This document shows, piece after piece, positions 10,433 to 21,585 of a DNA stretch of 64,000 bases. The first letter of the stretch is position 1, and the number at the start of each line of letters is the position of its first letter. The DNA comes from Leptobrachium leishanense. Taxonomy: Eukaryota > Chordata > Amphibia > Anura > Megophryidae. Below the pieces are notes generated by a model that saw only the letters and a program-made list of their open reading frames with translations, had not been told where the DNA came from and searched no databases. A program made the position numbers and the translations under genes. The DNA is taken from positions 198,551,274 to 198,615,273 of the forward strand of contig CM019063.1 in the NCBI GenBank assembly GCA_009667805.1, given 5' to 3'.

Positions 10433-11135
10433 ATGTCTGAGAGGGTGTACAGCGCCGAGGAGGCATATGCCATCCTGGCGTCAGAATCTGAGGCATCTGC
10501 GTCAGACTCAGACCCTCATTTCGACCCCGCTAACTGCTCAGAGACGTCGCTAGATACATTATCTACGCTGGCTGATGTATCTAGTGATGTTTCTGATGCA
10601 GATCCTGGGTCACCACCTGCCAGCAGGAGACGCACAGCTCCAGCTGAGGAGTGGGTAGTGCCTCATCGCCAGAGGCCAGATATCCCTCCTTTCACGGCAA
10701 ATCCTGGCATCAATATTGATGTTGCAGGATTTACCGCCACACAGTTTTTGCAGGTGTTTATGGGGGATGATTTGTTGGGCCACATCGTGGCCCAATCAAA
10801 TCTGTATGCCCATCAGCATTGTGCTGCGAAGCCAGACTCCTACTTGGCAAGGCAGCAATGGACCCCGCTAGATGTGCCAGAATTTCTGAAATTCTGGGCA
10901 CTTACTATGCTGAGGGCATCATAAAGAAGCCCTCAATTCGCTCCTACTGGAGCAGTAGCCCCATCTGCTCTACCCCCATTTACCCCCAATCAATGTCACG
11001 TAGAAGGTATGAAAACATTTTGCGTTTCATGCACTTCAGTGACAACAGCCTGTGCCCCCTAGAGAGCATCCCCAGTTTGACAGGCACCAGACTTTTACAT
11101 TTTATTCGTACATTTTTATGTTCTACAATTGGTGC
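10433..11135 (+). pseudogene. piggyBac transposase, N-terminal remnant
   Basis: Translation starts MSERVYSAEEAYAIL, followed by an acidic Ser/Asp-rich N-terminus and then the start of the DDE_Tnp_1_7-type domain (NPGINIDVAGFTATQFLQVF, GHIVAQSNLYA). The frame breaks at about 10910, near the TMLR segment. The continuation lies in another frame (GIIKKPSIRSYWSS, SRRRYENILRFMHFSDN) and is cut off near 11135, where satellite sequence begins. The catalytic aspartates and the C-terminal Cys-rich domain are absent, so the protein cannot be active. Confidence 0.85.
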
Positions 11136-11160
11136 TGTATTTTGCCAAAATCTTTGCACA

Positions 11161-12425
11161 CCTATGCATGGGGGGCATGGGTGTACTCAGGAGATCTTGC
11201 AGAAAACAACCTGGAGAGTTTTCATTCAGTAACAAACAACAGTGTCTCCTAAATCACAGTCCAAAACTACTGTGGGCGTAAATATCTGAAAATTGAAAAA
11301 TTACACCACACACCTTCTCAAATGTTTTGGGCTAAAACCGTTGCATCCATGTCATCAAAGCACTCCATATGCAATACCTTAGGGTGTCAACATAACAAAT
11401 ATAAACAATTTTCTGGCAATAATTCAAACTGGGGTATGCGGTAGACCCAAAACCAAAGATAGGCCTAGCTGAAGAAATAATCTCAATTTCAACTCTAATG
11501 ACAAAGTCATAAAAATTGTATTTGAACCTTCCAAAATCCTGGCAAACCTATGCATGGGGGGCATGGGTGTACTCAGGAGATCTTGCAGAAAACAACCTGG
11601 AGAGTTTTCATGCAGTAACAAACAACAGTGTCTCCTAAATCACAGTCCAAAACTACTGTGGGCGTAAAAATCTGAAAATTGAAAAATTACACCACACACC
11701 TTCTCAAATGTTTTGGGCTAAAACCGTTGCATCCATGGCATCAAAGCACTCCATATGCAATACCTTGGGGTGTCAACATAACAAATATAAACAATTTTCT
11801 GGCAATAATTCAAACTGGGGTATGCGGTAGACCCAAAACCAAAGATAGGCCTAGCTGAAGAAATAATCTCAATTTCAACTCCAATGACAAAGTCATAAAA
11901 ATTGTATTTGAACCTTCCCAAAATCCTGGCAAACCTATGCATGGGGGGCATGGGTGTACTCAGGAGATCTTGCAGAAAACAACCTGGAGAGTTTTCATGC
12001 AGTAACAAACAACAGTGTCTCCTAAATCACAGTCCAAAACTACTGTGGGCGTAAAAATCTGAAAATTGAAAAATTACACCACACACCTTCTCAAATGTTT
12101 TGGGCTAAAACCGTTGCATCCATGGCATCAAAGCACTCCATATGCAATACCTTAGGGTGCCAACATAACAAATATAAACAATTTTCTGGCAATAATTCAA
12201 ACTGGGGTATGCGGTAGACCCAAAACCAAAGAAAGGCCTAGTTGAAGAAATAATCTCAATTTCAACTCCAATGACAAAGTCATAAAAATTGTATTTGAAC
12301 CTTCCCAAAATCCTGGCAAACCTATGCATGGGGGGCATGGGTGTACTCAGGAGATCTTGCAGAAAACAACCTGGAGAGTTTTCATGCAGTAACAAACAAC
12401 AGTGTCTCCTAAATCACAGTCCAAA
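11161..12425. repeat. 387-bp satellite (array A)
   Basis: Units start with CCTATGCATGGGGGGCATGG at 11161, 11547, 11934 and 12321: three full units of 386-387 bp plus a partial fourth, differing by few substitutions. Because 387 is a multiple of three, the same ~96-codon minus-strand frame reappears in each unit; it has no known domain and is not called as a gene. Confidence 0.95.
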
Positions 12426-12690
12426 ACTGATGTGGGTGTGAAAATGAAAAATGACCACCAAACTGTATCCAATTTGTTTGGAGCAAACGGATGCATCCAT
12501 AGCATAAAAACACTCCATTTACAATACTTTGGGGTGTTAGCTTACCAAATATATGCACGTTCATAAAACTGGGGTATGTAAAAAGGCCCCTAAAAAGAAG
12601 ATAAGCAAAGAAGATACTGTATGTCAAATTAGAAAATTGACAAGCACATGTCAAAGATTGGCGTAGCACCCCAAAAACAACAGAACAAAT
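12426..12690. other. Transition between satellites A and B
   Basis: A diverged stretch resembling satellite unit sequence (TGGGGTATGT, GCATCCATAGCAT). It is probably an old degenerate unit linking the two arrays. Confidence 0.4.
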
Positions 12691-13905
12691 CTATATATGG
12701 GTGGTATCAATTTACTCAGAAGATGTTGCTGAACATATTTTGGGGTGTTTTTTGGCAGTAACCATAACTGGATTTGACAATTCATGCCTAAAGTACAATG
12801 TGTGAAAAAATAACACAAAAAGTGACTACCTGAAAGTTTGACATAGAGCTAGTGCATGGAAAGTGTTAAAATACAACTCTTTGAAGCACCCTAGGGTGTG
12901 CCCTTTCTAAAAATATATGGTTTGATGGGGGTAAATTACTTTGGCCGGCTTCAAAAATGTCCCAAATAGGACATGGGTGCATGATGACGAAATGGGAAAA
13001 TTCCAAGTTGGAAAACTGAAATGCGCACCCCCCAAATAAGGCCTATTAGCCCCCAAATGACCCGACATACCTATACATGGGTGGTATCAATTTACTCAGA
13101 AGATGTTGCTGAACATATTTTGGGGTGTTTTTGGCAGTAACCCATAACTGGATTTGACAATTCATGCCTAAAGTACAATGTGTGTGAAAAAATAACACAA
13201 AAAGTGACTACCTGAAAGTTTGACATAGAGCTAGTGCATGGAAAGTGTTAAAATACAACTCTTTGAAGCACCCTAGGGTGTGCCCTTTCTAAAAATATAT
13301 GGTTTGATGGGGGTAAATTACTTTGGCCGGCTTCAAAAATGTCCCAAATAGGACATGGGTGCATGATGACGAAATGTGAAAATTCCAAGTTGGAAAACTG
13401 AAATGCGCACCCCCCAAATAAGGCCTATTAGCCCCCAAATGACCCGACATACCTATACATGGGTGGTATCAATTTACTCAGAAGATGTTGCTGAACATAT
13501 TTTGGGGTGTTTTTTGGCAGTAACCCATAACTGGATTTGACAATTCATGCCTAAAGTACAATGTGTGTAAAAAAATAACACAAAAAGTGACTACCTGAAA
13601 GTTTGACATAGAGCTAGTGCATGGAAAGTGTTAAAATACAACTCTTTGAAGCACCCCAGGGTGTGCCCTTTCTAAAAATATATGGTTTGATGGGGGTAAA
13701 TTACTTTGGCCGGCTTCAAAAATGTCCCAAATAGGACATGGGTGCATGATGACGAAATGTGAAAATTCCAAGTTGGAAAACTGAAATGCGCACCCCCCAA
13801 ATAAGGCCTTTTAGCCCCCAAATGACCCGACATACCTATACTTGGGTGGTATCAATTTACTCAGAAGATGTTGCTGAACATATTTTGGGGTGCTTTTTGG
13901 CAGTA
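12691..13905. repeat. ~382-bp satellite (array B)
   Basis: The landmark GTGGTATCAATTTACTCAG recurs at 12701, 13081, 13463 and 13846, giving periods of 380-383 bp. The unit head (CTATACATGGGTGGTATC, then TACTCAGAAGATGTTGCTGAA and GGCAGTAAC) aligns with the head of array A (CTATGCATGGGGGGCATG, TACTCAGGAGATCTTGCAGAA, TGCAGTAAC). The two arrays therefore share an ancestor. Confidence 0.95.
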
Positions 13906-14578
13906 AACCTTAAAGTTCACAGTACATGTATTCTTAAATTGCGTTCAAAAAAAAAAAATCACCAAATTTTTTTTTTCTCAAACTTTGGCATAGATTTGTG
14001 GTAAAATGGTTTGCATGGAAAGAGTCAAAATACCCCAAGTTTAATACCTTGATTTGTGTACTTTAAAAAAATATGTATATGTGGAGGGTTATTCAGGAAT
14101 TAGTGACAGATATCAGTGTTACAATGTCACTATCACTAGTTTTGAAAATAAACTCTTTGGAAATGGCAAAGTGCTACTTGCACTTATTGTTGCATAAAAT
14201 AAGGAAAAAAGCGAGGAATATGTAAACATTGGGTATTGCTAAACTCAGTACTAAATTTAGAAACTACTAAAGAATTAATTTTTTTTGACGGTTGTTGATA
14301 CATAAGAAATTTTGGGGGTCAAAGTTCGAAAAAGTGGTGTTTTTTCAATTTTTGTGTCATATTTCACAATATTTTTTATAGTAAATTATATGAAATGATG
14401 AAAAAAATGGTATCTTTATAAAGTCCATTTAGTGACGAGAAAAACAGTGTAAAATATGTGTGGGTTACATAAACGAGTAAGAGGAAAATTTGACGTAAAC
14501 ACTAAGAGCGCAGAAACGTAAGAACAGCAGCGGTCACGAACGGACGGATTTGTGTAAAACCGCCCGGTCACTAAGGAG
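13906..14578. other. AT-rich right arm of piggyBac element
   Basis: AT-rich non-coding sequence leading to the right terminus. No gene is visible. Confidence 0.5.
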
Positions 14579-14625
14579 TTAATGGGGAAAACCTGCACCT
14601 GCAAGATTCCCTGTAGCTTCCCCAT

Positions 14626-15061
14626 TTAAGGCTAGGGACAGATGAGCGCATTTTCTGCGGCCACCGTCAAAATGTACGTCGATGCGTGCGCACGCATTTT
14701 TTCACGGAATACGCTTAAGTGGTCAGACGACCACAGTCGCACAGTCGCAGGTACTCACCAACGCAATTCTAGGGAAATCCGGCTGTTTGAACGTTATGTA
14801 GGCCGCACACTAGCAGCGTCTGACGTCTCCTAATCACGCACACACGCTGCTATGCGGCCGCAGCGCACTCTGTACGTCTGTAGCAGCGGTTTCACGTTCT
14901 GAGAAAAATGCGTTCATTTGCCGGTTGCGTGGTGTCGGCGCACTTTTGTACGCACGTACTGCGTATATTGGCCGTCATTGGCCGTTATGTGCTGCTACTG
15001 CCGCCGTGATTTAGTGCGCCTGCACGCGCGTTCCGACTGCCCCACTCTGACCCTAGCCTTA
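14626..15061. mobile_element. MITE family Y
   Basis: About 430 bp with ends TTAAGGCTAGGGACAGA and the complement TAAGGCTAGGGTCAGA. It is rich in CpG and ACGCA motifs. Related copies lie at 44935-45368, 50787-51216, 55109-55452 and 55455-56218. The ends and TAA-like flanks would fit a PIF/Harbinger origin, but that is inference. No coding capacity. Confidence 0.6.
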
Positions 15062-15324
15062 GAGTTAAATTCTGGGGCAGGCACTACAACGGCACCTTGC
15101 CCCGGAATGCAGCGTTACCCTCAATGATACTTCCTGGAGTCCATAGGACTCCATGGAGGGTTGCGCTGCTGGGCCGCGAGCCCTGCGCGATCTCACTCTC
15201 GCAAGATCGCACAGCACTGTGGAGTGTTTGTGGGGGGAGCCTGAGGACTATTTGTCCCCAGTTTCACTCTGCTCTCGGCAGCAAGAAGCAGTGGATTGGG
15301 CCACTGTTCGCACCGCGGGATGAG
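15062..15324. other. Unclassified GC-rich sequence
   Basis: Contains an inverted pair CTGGAGTCCATAGGACTCCA and resembles the sequence near 19550-19790 in short blocks. No gene was recognised. Confidence 0.3.
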
Positions 15325-15800
15325 AGAAACATAGAAACATAGAAAAATGTCGGCAGATAAGAACCTTTTGGCCCATCTAGTCTGCCCAATTACATGGATA
15401 CTTTACCTGGATTTATCTTTTGTTTAGGATAGCCTTATGCCTATCCCATGCTTGCTTAAATTCAATTACTGTTTTGGCCTCTACCACTTCAACTGGAAGG
15501 CTGTTCCATGTATCCACCACCCTCTCAGTAAAATAACGCTTCCTGATGTTACTTTTAAACCTTTGCCCCTCTAATCTAAGACTATGTCCTCTTGTTTTGC
15601 TACTTTGTTTCCTTTTAAATATACTCCCTTCCTCTACCTTGTGGATTCCCTTTACGTATTTAAATGTTTCTATCATATCTCCTCTGTCTCGTCTTTTTTC
15701 CAAGCTGTACATATTAAGATCATTAAGCCTTTCCTGGTAACTTTTCTCCTTCAAGCCGTACACCATTTTAGTAGCCCTTCTCTGAACTCTCTCTAAGATG
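15325..15800 (-). mobile_element. CR1/L2-like LINE 3' end
   Basis: The minus strand encodes the last ~120 residues of a LINE reverse-transcriptase protein (LEKRRDRGDMIETFKYVKG, RTRGHSLRLEGQR-like, RKRYFTERVVDTWNSLPVEV, then a short tail and stop). A 3' untranslated region ends in AAACATAG repeats on the plus strand. The domain layout is typical of CR1/L2-group elements. This family differs from family A. It is 5' truncated; the ~117-codon stretch at 15413-15766 is still open. Confidence 0.8.
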
Positions 15801-16066
15801 TCTATGAGTATTTGTATGAGAGGTGAGTATTTGATTTATTGGAGGGGTTTTAGCTGGTGCTAACAGTTTCTGCAGAATTGAAATACCTTACTTATCCAAA
15901 TTCTAATTGCTGATTGCTAATCCTGTACTTAACATGGGGAGCACAAAGTAAACTAAGCTACCGCAAGCTAATACAATCACCAATGCGCTAACAGATTTTT
16001 CACGGGTTTAGTGTCAGGAAGGTAATATGGGGAGCATGCATTAAAGTCACTTATCCTAGTGTTGAG
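15801..16066. other. Spacer
   Basis: No feature recognised. Confidence 0.4.
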
Positions 16067-16868
16067 GGGGTTATTCAAAGACCACCAAATTGGTCACAGA
16101 ATTGCACATTTCCCCATATAGTGCAATTTCGTGTCCATTCGGTTTTTCAAAAAGCTGGCTATTTGCCAAATATTGGCAAATTGCCAGCAGAATATGGTGA
16201 CCTTCAGTGGCAGTATAATCCCCACAGAGAAGTAATGGTTAATATATTCAGTGAACGTCGAACAGCTGTGAAAAGTTGTCAAAATGTCCTGATTTTCTGT
16301 GGTTTCATTCGACAGGTTTAAGTAGGCGAATCCCATAGGTTTCAATGCAAAGAAAATGCCCCTTTTCTCTTAAATATTTATTCAACCATTTATTCTTTTC
16401 ATTTGCATCAAAAACTCTTATTTATTAGAATTTCTTTAGGCATTTTTCAGCCAAATTTTTGATTCTGATTTTCTTTATAAGTCGTTTTTTTTTTAAATTC
16501 TGTAACAGACCTTTTTATTGCTATTAATAGGACCTCGTATCTTATTTCCAAGCATTTTCATGCATTAGTTTTTTAAAATGCGTTTTAAAAGTTATGTTTT
16601 TTTTTGTAATCCATGTTCGGCGGCTGGTCGGTGGGTAGTCTGCATTTGTCGGCGGCTGGTCGGTGGGTTGTCTGCATTTGTCGGCGGGTTTGTGGCTGCA
16701 CTCAGTCAAATCAATTTGGCACTTTTACACCGGTTTTTCAAACTGATTCGGCTGTTTTAGGATCATTCGGCAGGCCGATTTGCCACATTACGGGGACCCT
16801 GCGGTGAATGCTGAATTCACCGACAGGTCAGCGAATTGAACTCGCCAAAGTGCTCTCTGAATAACCCC
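16067..16868 (+). mobile_element. MITE family X, complete copy
   Basis: Ends GGGGTTATTCAAAG and the complement GGGGTTATTCAGAG. TAGTGTTG lies at the left and TAGTGTTC just outside the right end, a probable 8-bp duplication with one change. The interior holds a short direct repeat (CGGCTGGTCGGTGGGT twice near 16620-16670). Open frames inside have no recognisable domain. The copy at 5820-6716 is the same family, inverted. Confidence 0.6.
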
Positions 16869-16929
16869 TTTAGTGTTCACTATGTAATTTTGCCAAATCA
16901 GTTTATTGGATGCAACCATACTGTATATG

Positions 16930-17010
16930 TTAACATACAAGAGAATACTTGAAAACGTGAGAAAGTTCAATGTATCCTTGCTGTTAAAATACTTTCTCAA
17001 AAAGAAAAAA
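16930..17010 (+). mobile_element. Short family A LINE tail
   Basis: TTGAAAACGTGAGAAAG and TCAATGTATCCTTGCTG match the 3' end of family A. It is a very short degenerate copy. Confidence 0.45.
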
Positions 17011-18179
17011 AAAGGAAGATAACACAATCAGCTCCTTCAAAGTCTGAGGGAGGAATTCATATTTAAAGTAATAATGAACTCAAAAAAGTTCCAAAAATAG
17101 TCACAGCATCATACAAGGGAAATGCCTCCTGATATCCCAACATCCACATAAAAGGGACAGGGTGTCATTAGTTTTCTTGTACCACTTCTAAACGTAACAA
17201 TGATGATCAAAACTACATCTTGTTTTGTCTTTTCAAGGTGTATAGTGGTTCTAATATGACGTGCATTTGAATTTTTCAATGAAAAATCATACATAAGGAA
17301 ATGGATAATTTTATAGTCCTCAAATATATTACAGCATACTTTTTAAAATATGTTCTTTGAGTTTTTAATGCTATGATTGTGTTTATTACATGATCAAAGG
17401 GGTAAATAAACTCATTAATGCTGGTTTTAATTGCTCTTGGCATAGTTACCAGAATGTGCTTTTCCTCCTCTGTTGATGGTTTACTCAAGTCAAAACAATC
17501 TATATTTATTACATTTTAATACCCTCAATAAAACGCTTGTTGAAGCTTTACTTTCCTGTATCACAAGCATTACGAGAAGTCAGACATATAAAACCAAATT
17601 TCTGTAAAGATTAATATTGTATTAATGCAATAATGCCATCACATTGATATCTTGTGAAGAAGGTGGTGGGAACTTTAGAGTATGCATTGCTCACCCAGTT
17701 GTCAGGGATGTCCAATTGATTTTCAGTCCGTCTTCTCAAAGGTCTTGCTGTGAAGACAGTTTATATGGCCGCCCCACATCGTGTAATTAAGGGGAGTGTC
17801 TGCCATTTACAGCTAATTACATACCTTCATTGCCTTTTTATTCCCATAGCACCTAAGGCTGATAACTATATTCATTGTTATTTACCTCATGAGGTGAATT
17901 AACCTTGTATTAAGGATTTCAACATAGTTTAATTGAGTATGTACATAATGCTATATTCTATAAGTGTGCTCATTTAAATTTCAGTGCATGTAATATATAA
18001 TAAATGGAAACCAGTTAACCGCCAATGTTTTATCTGCTGGGATGTAAAGCAAGTCAAATTAAAAATTAAACTAAGTAGGCAGTAATCTTTGAATAACATC
18101 AGTAAAATAAATAATGAGACAGTAAGTCAATGAAATTTGAAAACCAATAAGCGGTTCTCAAAACCTTTGTGTTTGTATA
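17011..18179. other. Unrecognised AT-rich DNA
   Basis: About 1.2 kb without a supported gene or repeat. Small open frames have no recognisable domains. This is one of the few stretches without a visible element. Confidence 0.4.
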
Positions 18180-19312
18180 TGTAGCGATGTGTTAAAGTTT
18201 ACTGTGGCAGTACCCATTTTTGGCCACAAGATGGAGACTATCACGATTTAAGACCCTGGACACTTGAACTACATATCCATGCATGCTTTGCGAAGAAACA
18301 GGAAGTGGGTGGGGTTGTGGAGAGCCTGTACATCCTGCACCTCGTGGAGAGCAGGCAGAACGCGCCAGAGAGCTGAGGAGAGCGGAGGCACAGAGACACA
18401 CACAGAAGGAGAGATCCAGAGCTAGCCGGAGCGCAGACAGAGTGGATTGGCCTCACAATCGGGCCACCCAGCCTTGCGGGAGAGAGACATCACCAGCTGT
18501 ATTGCGAGTGCAGTGCTGAGGAGAGAAGACCTCTCGAGTAAGGAGTACCGCGGTCGATGGAAGCGGGGAGCAGGCGGTAAGCTGGTTGAGTTGCGGCTGA
18601 CAGACGGAAGGCCAGACAACAGATCCGGTGGTCGGCGTCCCCAGTCAATATCGAGCGGAGAGACGTCCTGGGTCAGCGGAACCTCAAGCTTGCGCCGGAT
18701 GGGTGAGAGGCCCCCAAGGCCGTGTGTAAATTTAAGCGTACACTGCTGTTTCCTTCTTAAACCCACAGGGCCCCAACTGACTAGTCGAAGACATCGTTAA
18801 AGTAAGCTCACTGGCCAGTAGGAAAGTACCCGGGTACCCTACATATATAAATATATATCACTTCAAGTTCTGGGACTTAACCTGTGCGGGACTCTGTTTT
18901 TCCTTGTGCAAAATCCATACAAGGGGGCAAAGAAAAAGCTACATTCTGAACTATTTTTTTCTTTTTTTTGTTCCCGCTGCGCGCTTATCGTAATACGAGA
19001 ACTGTGTATTTTATTGTGTCCCGCTACGCGGTTTTTCCTCGAATTTCGTATCTTTTAATTTTCTGCTCGGTCGGGGGGGTTTTTCCGAAAATACGAAGCC
19101 CTCGTGTTTTCGTTTCTTTTACCGCTACGCGTTTATCGTGTTACGAAAGTACTGTAAATCTTCCTTTATAAACCGTGTCTTAAGAGTTGCAAACCTTTTA
19201 GTAAACCTTTTAAATTATAAAACTGTTCAGCGTGTTGGAGTATATTTTCCCTAGTGCGGGGAGACTGACCCGTGGTTCATTTTCAGCGGCTCCTCCGGGA
19301 GTGAGCGCTACA
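18180..19312 (+). mobile_element. Solo LTR, gypsy family
   Basis: It begins TGTAGCG and ends CGCTACA, flanked by TATA on both sides (4-bp target duplication). Its length (1133 bp) and content match the LTRs at 37981-39054 and 42518-43591: TTTGGCCACAAGATGGAGAC near the start, CAGGGCCCCAACTGACTAG, CCGCTGCGCG, and GGCTCCTCCGGGAGTGAGCG at the end. It is clearly more diverged than the pair at 38-43 kb, so it is an older insertion reduced by LTR-LTR recombination. Confidence 0.9.
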
Positions 19313-19990
19313 TATATATTGCCAGAGGTGTAACTACAGGGAGAGCAAAGAATGCTACTGCAAGTGGGCCCACCAGAGCCAACCTTGTGAAATGAAAGCC
19401 TTTAGAAGACTTGTTTTATGTGAGGATTACTTTAATTAATTACGTTAATTAAACCTCGCTGCGGTTACTGAAAAGATAACCACACCTAGAAGCTGCTGCC
19501 AACTAATTCCACTTCCAAAAATTAGATACTCATCACTCATCCCGCGGCAAGAATGGCAAGCTCGATCCAGTGGCTCGAGTGAGACTGGGGAAAAAAAAGT
19601 CGCCAGTCTCCCTCTGCGATCAGTCCACAGACCTGCTGGATCTCACGAGAGGCGAGATCCTGCAGGTCATGTGACCCGGCTGTCGAAGCCTCAGTGAAGT
19701 CCTATGGACTCCAGGAGGGGGATGCTCGGGGCAGCGCGTTAGCTTAGCTCGTCGTTATGGGGCTTGCTGCTGAATCAGCGCCTGCCCATTAAAATATGGA
19801 GCTAAAATTGGGACGGTTAAAGCACCAAACGGAATCTTTTTTCCCAACCTGTTATTGCTGTGTATTCTAGCTAATTGAATGGTACTCTAGCTAATTGAGC
19901 GGCTTATACTGTATGGTTTTTAAGAGCCTGTATTTATTGTCTTTACTGTATTTATTGTCAAGTGCATTCAAGAATTAAACATTTTATTTT
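19313..19990. other. Unclassified repeat-like sequence
   Basis: Includes TTAATTAATTACGTTAATTAA and a GC-rich block (19540-19740) with short inverted repeats. No gene was recognised. Confidence 0.35.
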
Positions 19991-19998
19991 ACCTTAAT

Positions 19999-20455
19999 AG
20001 TTGTATATTTATTTATGAAGTATTTTACCAGGAAGAATACATTGAGATTTCTCTCGTTTTCAGGTACGCCCTGGGTTCAAGAACATTGAATTGTTACAGT
20101 AGGTACAGAAATACAAAGTAATAAATGCAAGATATTAGAAACGAAACAAGTATACAGATTAACACAGAAAATAAATATGTAGGAAATATACTCACTATGT
20201 TACATGTTTACAGGTGCATTCTGTATATAGTCATTATGTTACATGTTTACAGGCACATTCTGTATATAGTCATTATGTTACATGTTTACAGGTGCATTCT
20301 GTATATAGTCACTATGTTATACGTTTACAGGTGCATTCTGTATCGAGGTATCTTAACAGAGATCTTTTAAGTGACTTTATACTGGGGGAAGATTTGATGG
20401 TGTCTGGGAGGTTATTTCATAATTGCGGTGCTCTATAGGAAAATGAGGATCGAGC
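19999..20455 (-). mobile_element. Family A LINE 3' end with 39-bp repeat
   Basis: The complement of the family A tail: AATAAATA at the left, CCAGGAAGAATACATTGAG, then RT C-terminal coding remnants with stops near 20350-20455. Between about 20195 and 20345 a 39-bp unit containing TTACATGTTTACAGGTGC is repeated about four times. It is an internal expansion absent from the other copies. Confidence 0.75.
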
Positions 20456-20577
20456 CACTTTCTTTTTGTATTGTGATATTGCAATCCAATTTGAATTTCC
20501 ATTCAGATTTTAATCATTTACAGCATGTAAAATGATCGTCCGAGCTTTTGTGGTTCTATATTCTATTTGTACTGTTA

Positions 20578-20808
20578 TTAAACCCTTCACTGCGGAAGAC
20601 GTGTGGGGAACGTCATGGGTGTCTCCCACTATATGCGGAGGACGTTCCCCACATGTCTTCCGCTTAGTGGGAGCTCCCTAGATACTCTTCATCGTGGCCT
20701 AGTTCCGGTGTGGGCCGTCCTCTTTGAAGGCAGCTCCATATCCGGGTCCTACCTCGTAACCTGACGTCACCGCGCATGGCCTTTCCAATGATACCAAAAA
20801 TGACCATG
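20578..20808. mobile_element. piggyBac-type MITE with long hairpin
   Basis: Starts at TTAA with AACCCTTCACTGCGGAAG. GCGGAAGACGTGTGGGGAACGT pairs with ACGTTCCCCACATGTCTTCCGC across a short spacer. The right part (GGCCTTTCCAATGATACC) is the complement of the start of the element at 28020. The right TTAA is mutated. Confidence 0.5.
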
Positions 20809-21060
20809 TTCAAAGTAATAAAAAATAAAAAAAAGGAATATTACAAAAATAATGAAAACATTTTTAAAACTAAAAACATCTTTTGTGTATGTTTTTTATT
20901 AATGCAGCAATATTGTTCACATTTCAATTTTAATGTGAACAGTGCTGCTGCACTAACAAATTTTATTTTTTTGATTTTAGCTAATCAAAACAAATCGCTG
21001 TAGATGATTGAAAATTCAAAATTTTATTGCATTTTTTGTTACACTATTCAGGCAGGACAT
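20809..21060. other. AT-rich spacer
   Basis: No feature recognised. Confidence 0.4.
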
Positions 21061-21123
21061 GATGTATAATATAACCATAATTAACTTGTGCCACCGAATT
21101 TAATTCCAGTGAGGACCAGGTAA

Positions 21124-21165
21124 TACACAGACGTTTCGGGGTCGCAGCCCCTTCCTCAGTGTGTA
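21124..21165 (-). ncRNA. Hammerhead-like ribozyme motif
   Basis: On the minus strand: TACACA (stem I), CTGAGGA (core), one extra A, GGGG-CTGCGA-CCCC (stem II), GAAA (core), C-G closing a loopless stem III, TC, then TGTGTA, which pairs perfectly with the first six bases. All core nucleotides of a type I hammerhead are present. The minimal stem III is reminiscent of hammerheads described in Penelope-like elements, which are thought to work as dimers. The extra A before stem II is a deviation. Activity is untested. Confidence 0.55.
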
Positions 21166-21585
21166 GTGCTAAACAAACAAAGACCCATATATATATACAT
21201 TGTACAATACCAGGAGGGACGGCCAGACCTCCCCTCAGCAGGTGAAAAAAATCTATTCAGGCAATCAGTCGAAATTAATTTAATGAATATAAAGACACTT
21301 TTACCGGGTTCCGTCGTCCATGTGTATATACAATCCAAGATGGCGATAGTAAATGAAAACACGCATGCGTAAGGCATCCAGACTCTCGCACAGGAACGGA
21401 AGAGCCTGCGATATGCTGACAAGAGAGTCAAAAGGGAAAAAATGGGAGGTGGCACAAACAAAGCCATGTTTGTAGTTCTGCAGTGGTCAGAGGGCGGAGT
21501 ACGCTTCATAGAGCCAGTGCATCCATCCCTGCCACTCCTGTTTCGGGACTGAAGTCTGTTTGTTGCTTCAAGTAGGGGAGGAATG
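21166..21585 (-). repeat. Repeat body next to hammerhead motif
   Basis: Probable continuation of the hammerhead-bearing repeat. It contains a TATATATATA stretch and the phrase CAAGATGGCG. No coding domain. Its far boundary is uncertain. Confidence 0.3.

Larger units (their letters stand above)
9085..14582 (+). mobile_element. piggyBac-type element, 5.5 kb
   Basis: The boundaries are TTAA (9085-9088) and TTAA (14579-14582). The left terminus reads TTAACCCCTTAAGGACCG and the complement of the right reads TTAACTCCTTAGTGACCG, an imperfect inverted repeat. Inside, in order: a chain of hairpins, an A-rich repeat, a telomere-like array, a truncated piggyBac transposase, two ~385-bp satellite arrays and an AT-rich right arm. 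About 2.7 kb is tandem repeat, so the element has grown after losing its catalytic core. Confidence 0.75.

Noticed and set aside
11718..12395. A ~96-codon minus-strand frame repeated in each satellite unit
   Set aside because: The unit length of 387 is divisible by three, so the frame recurs automatically; no known domain or start context.
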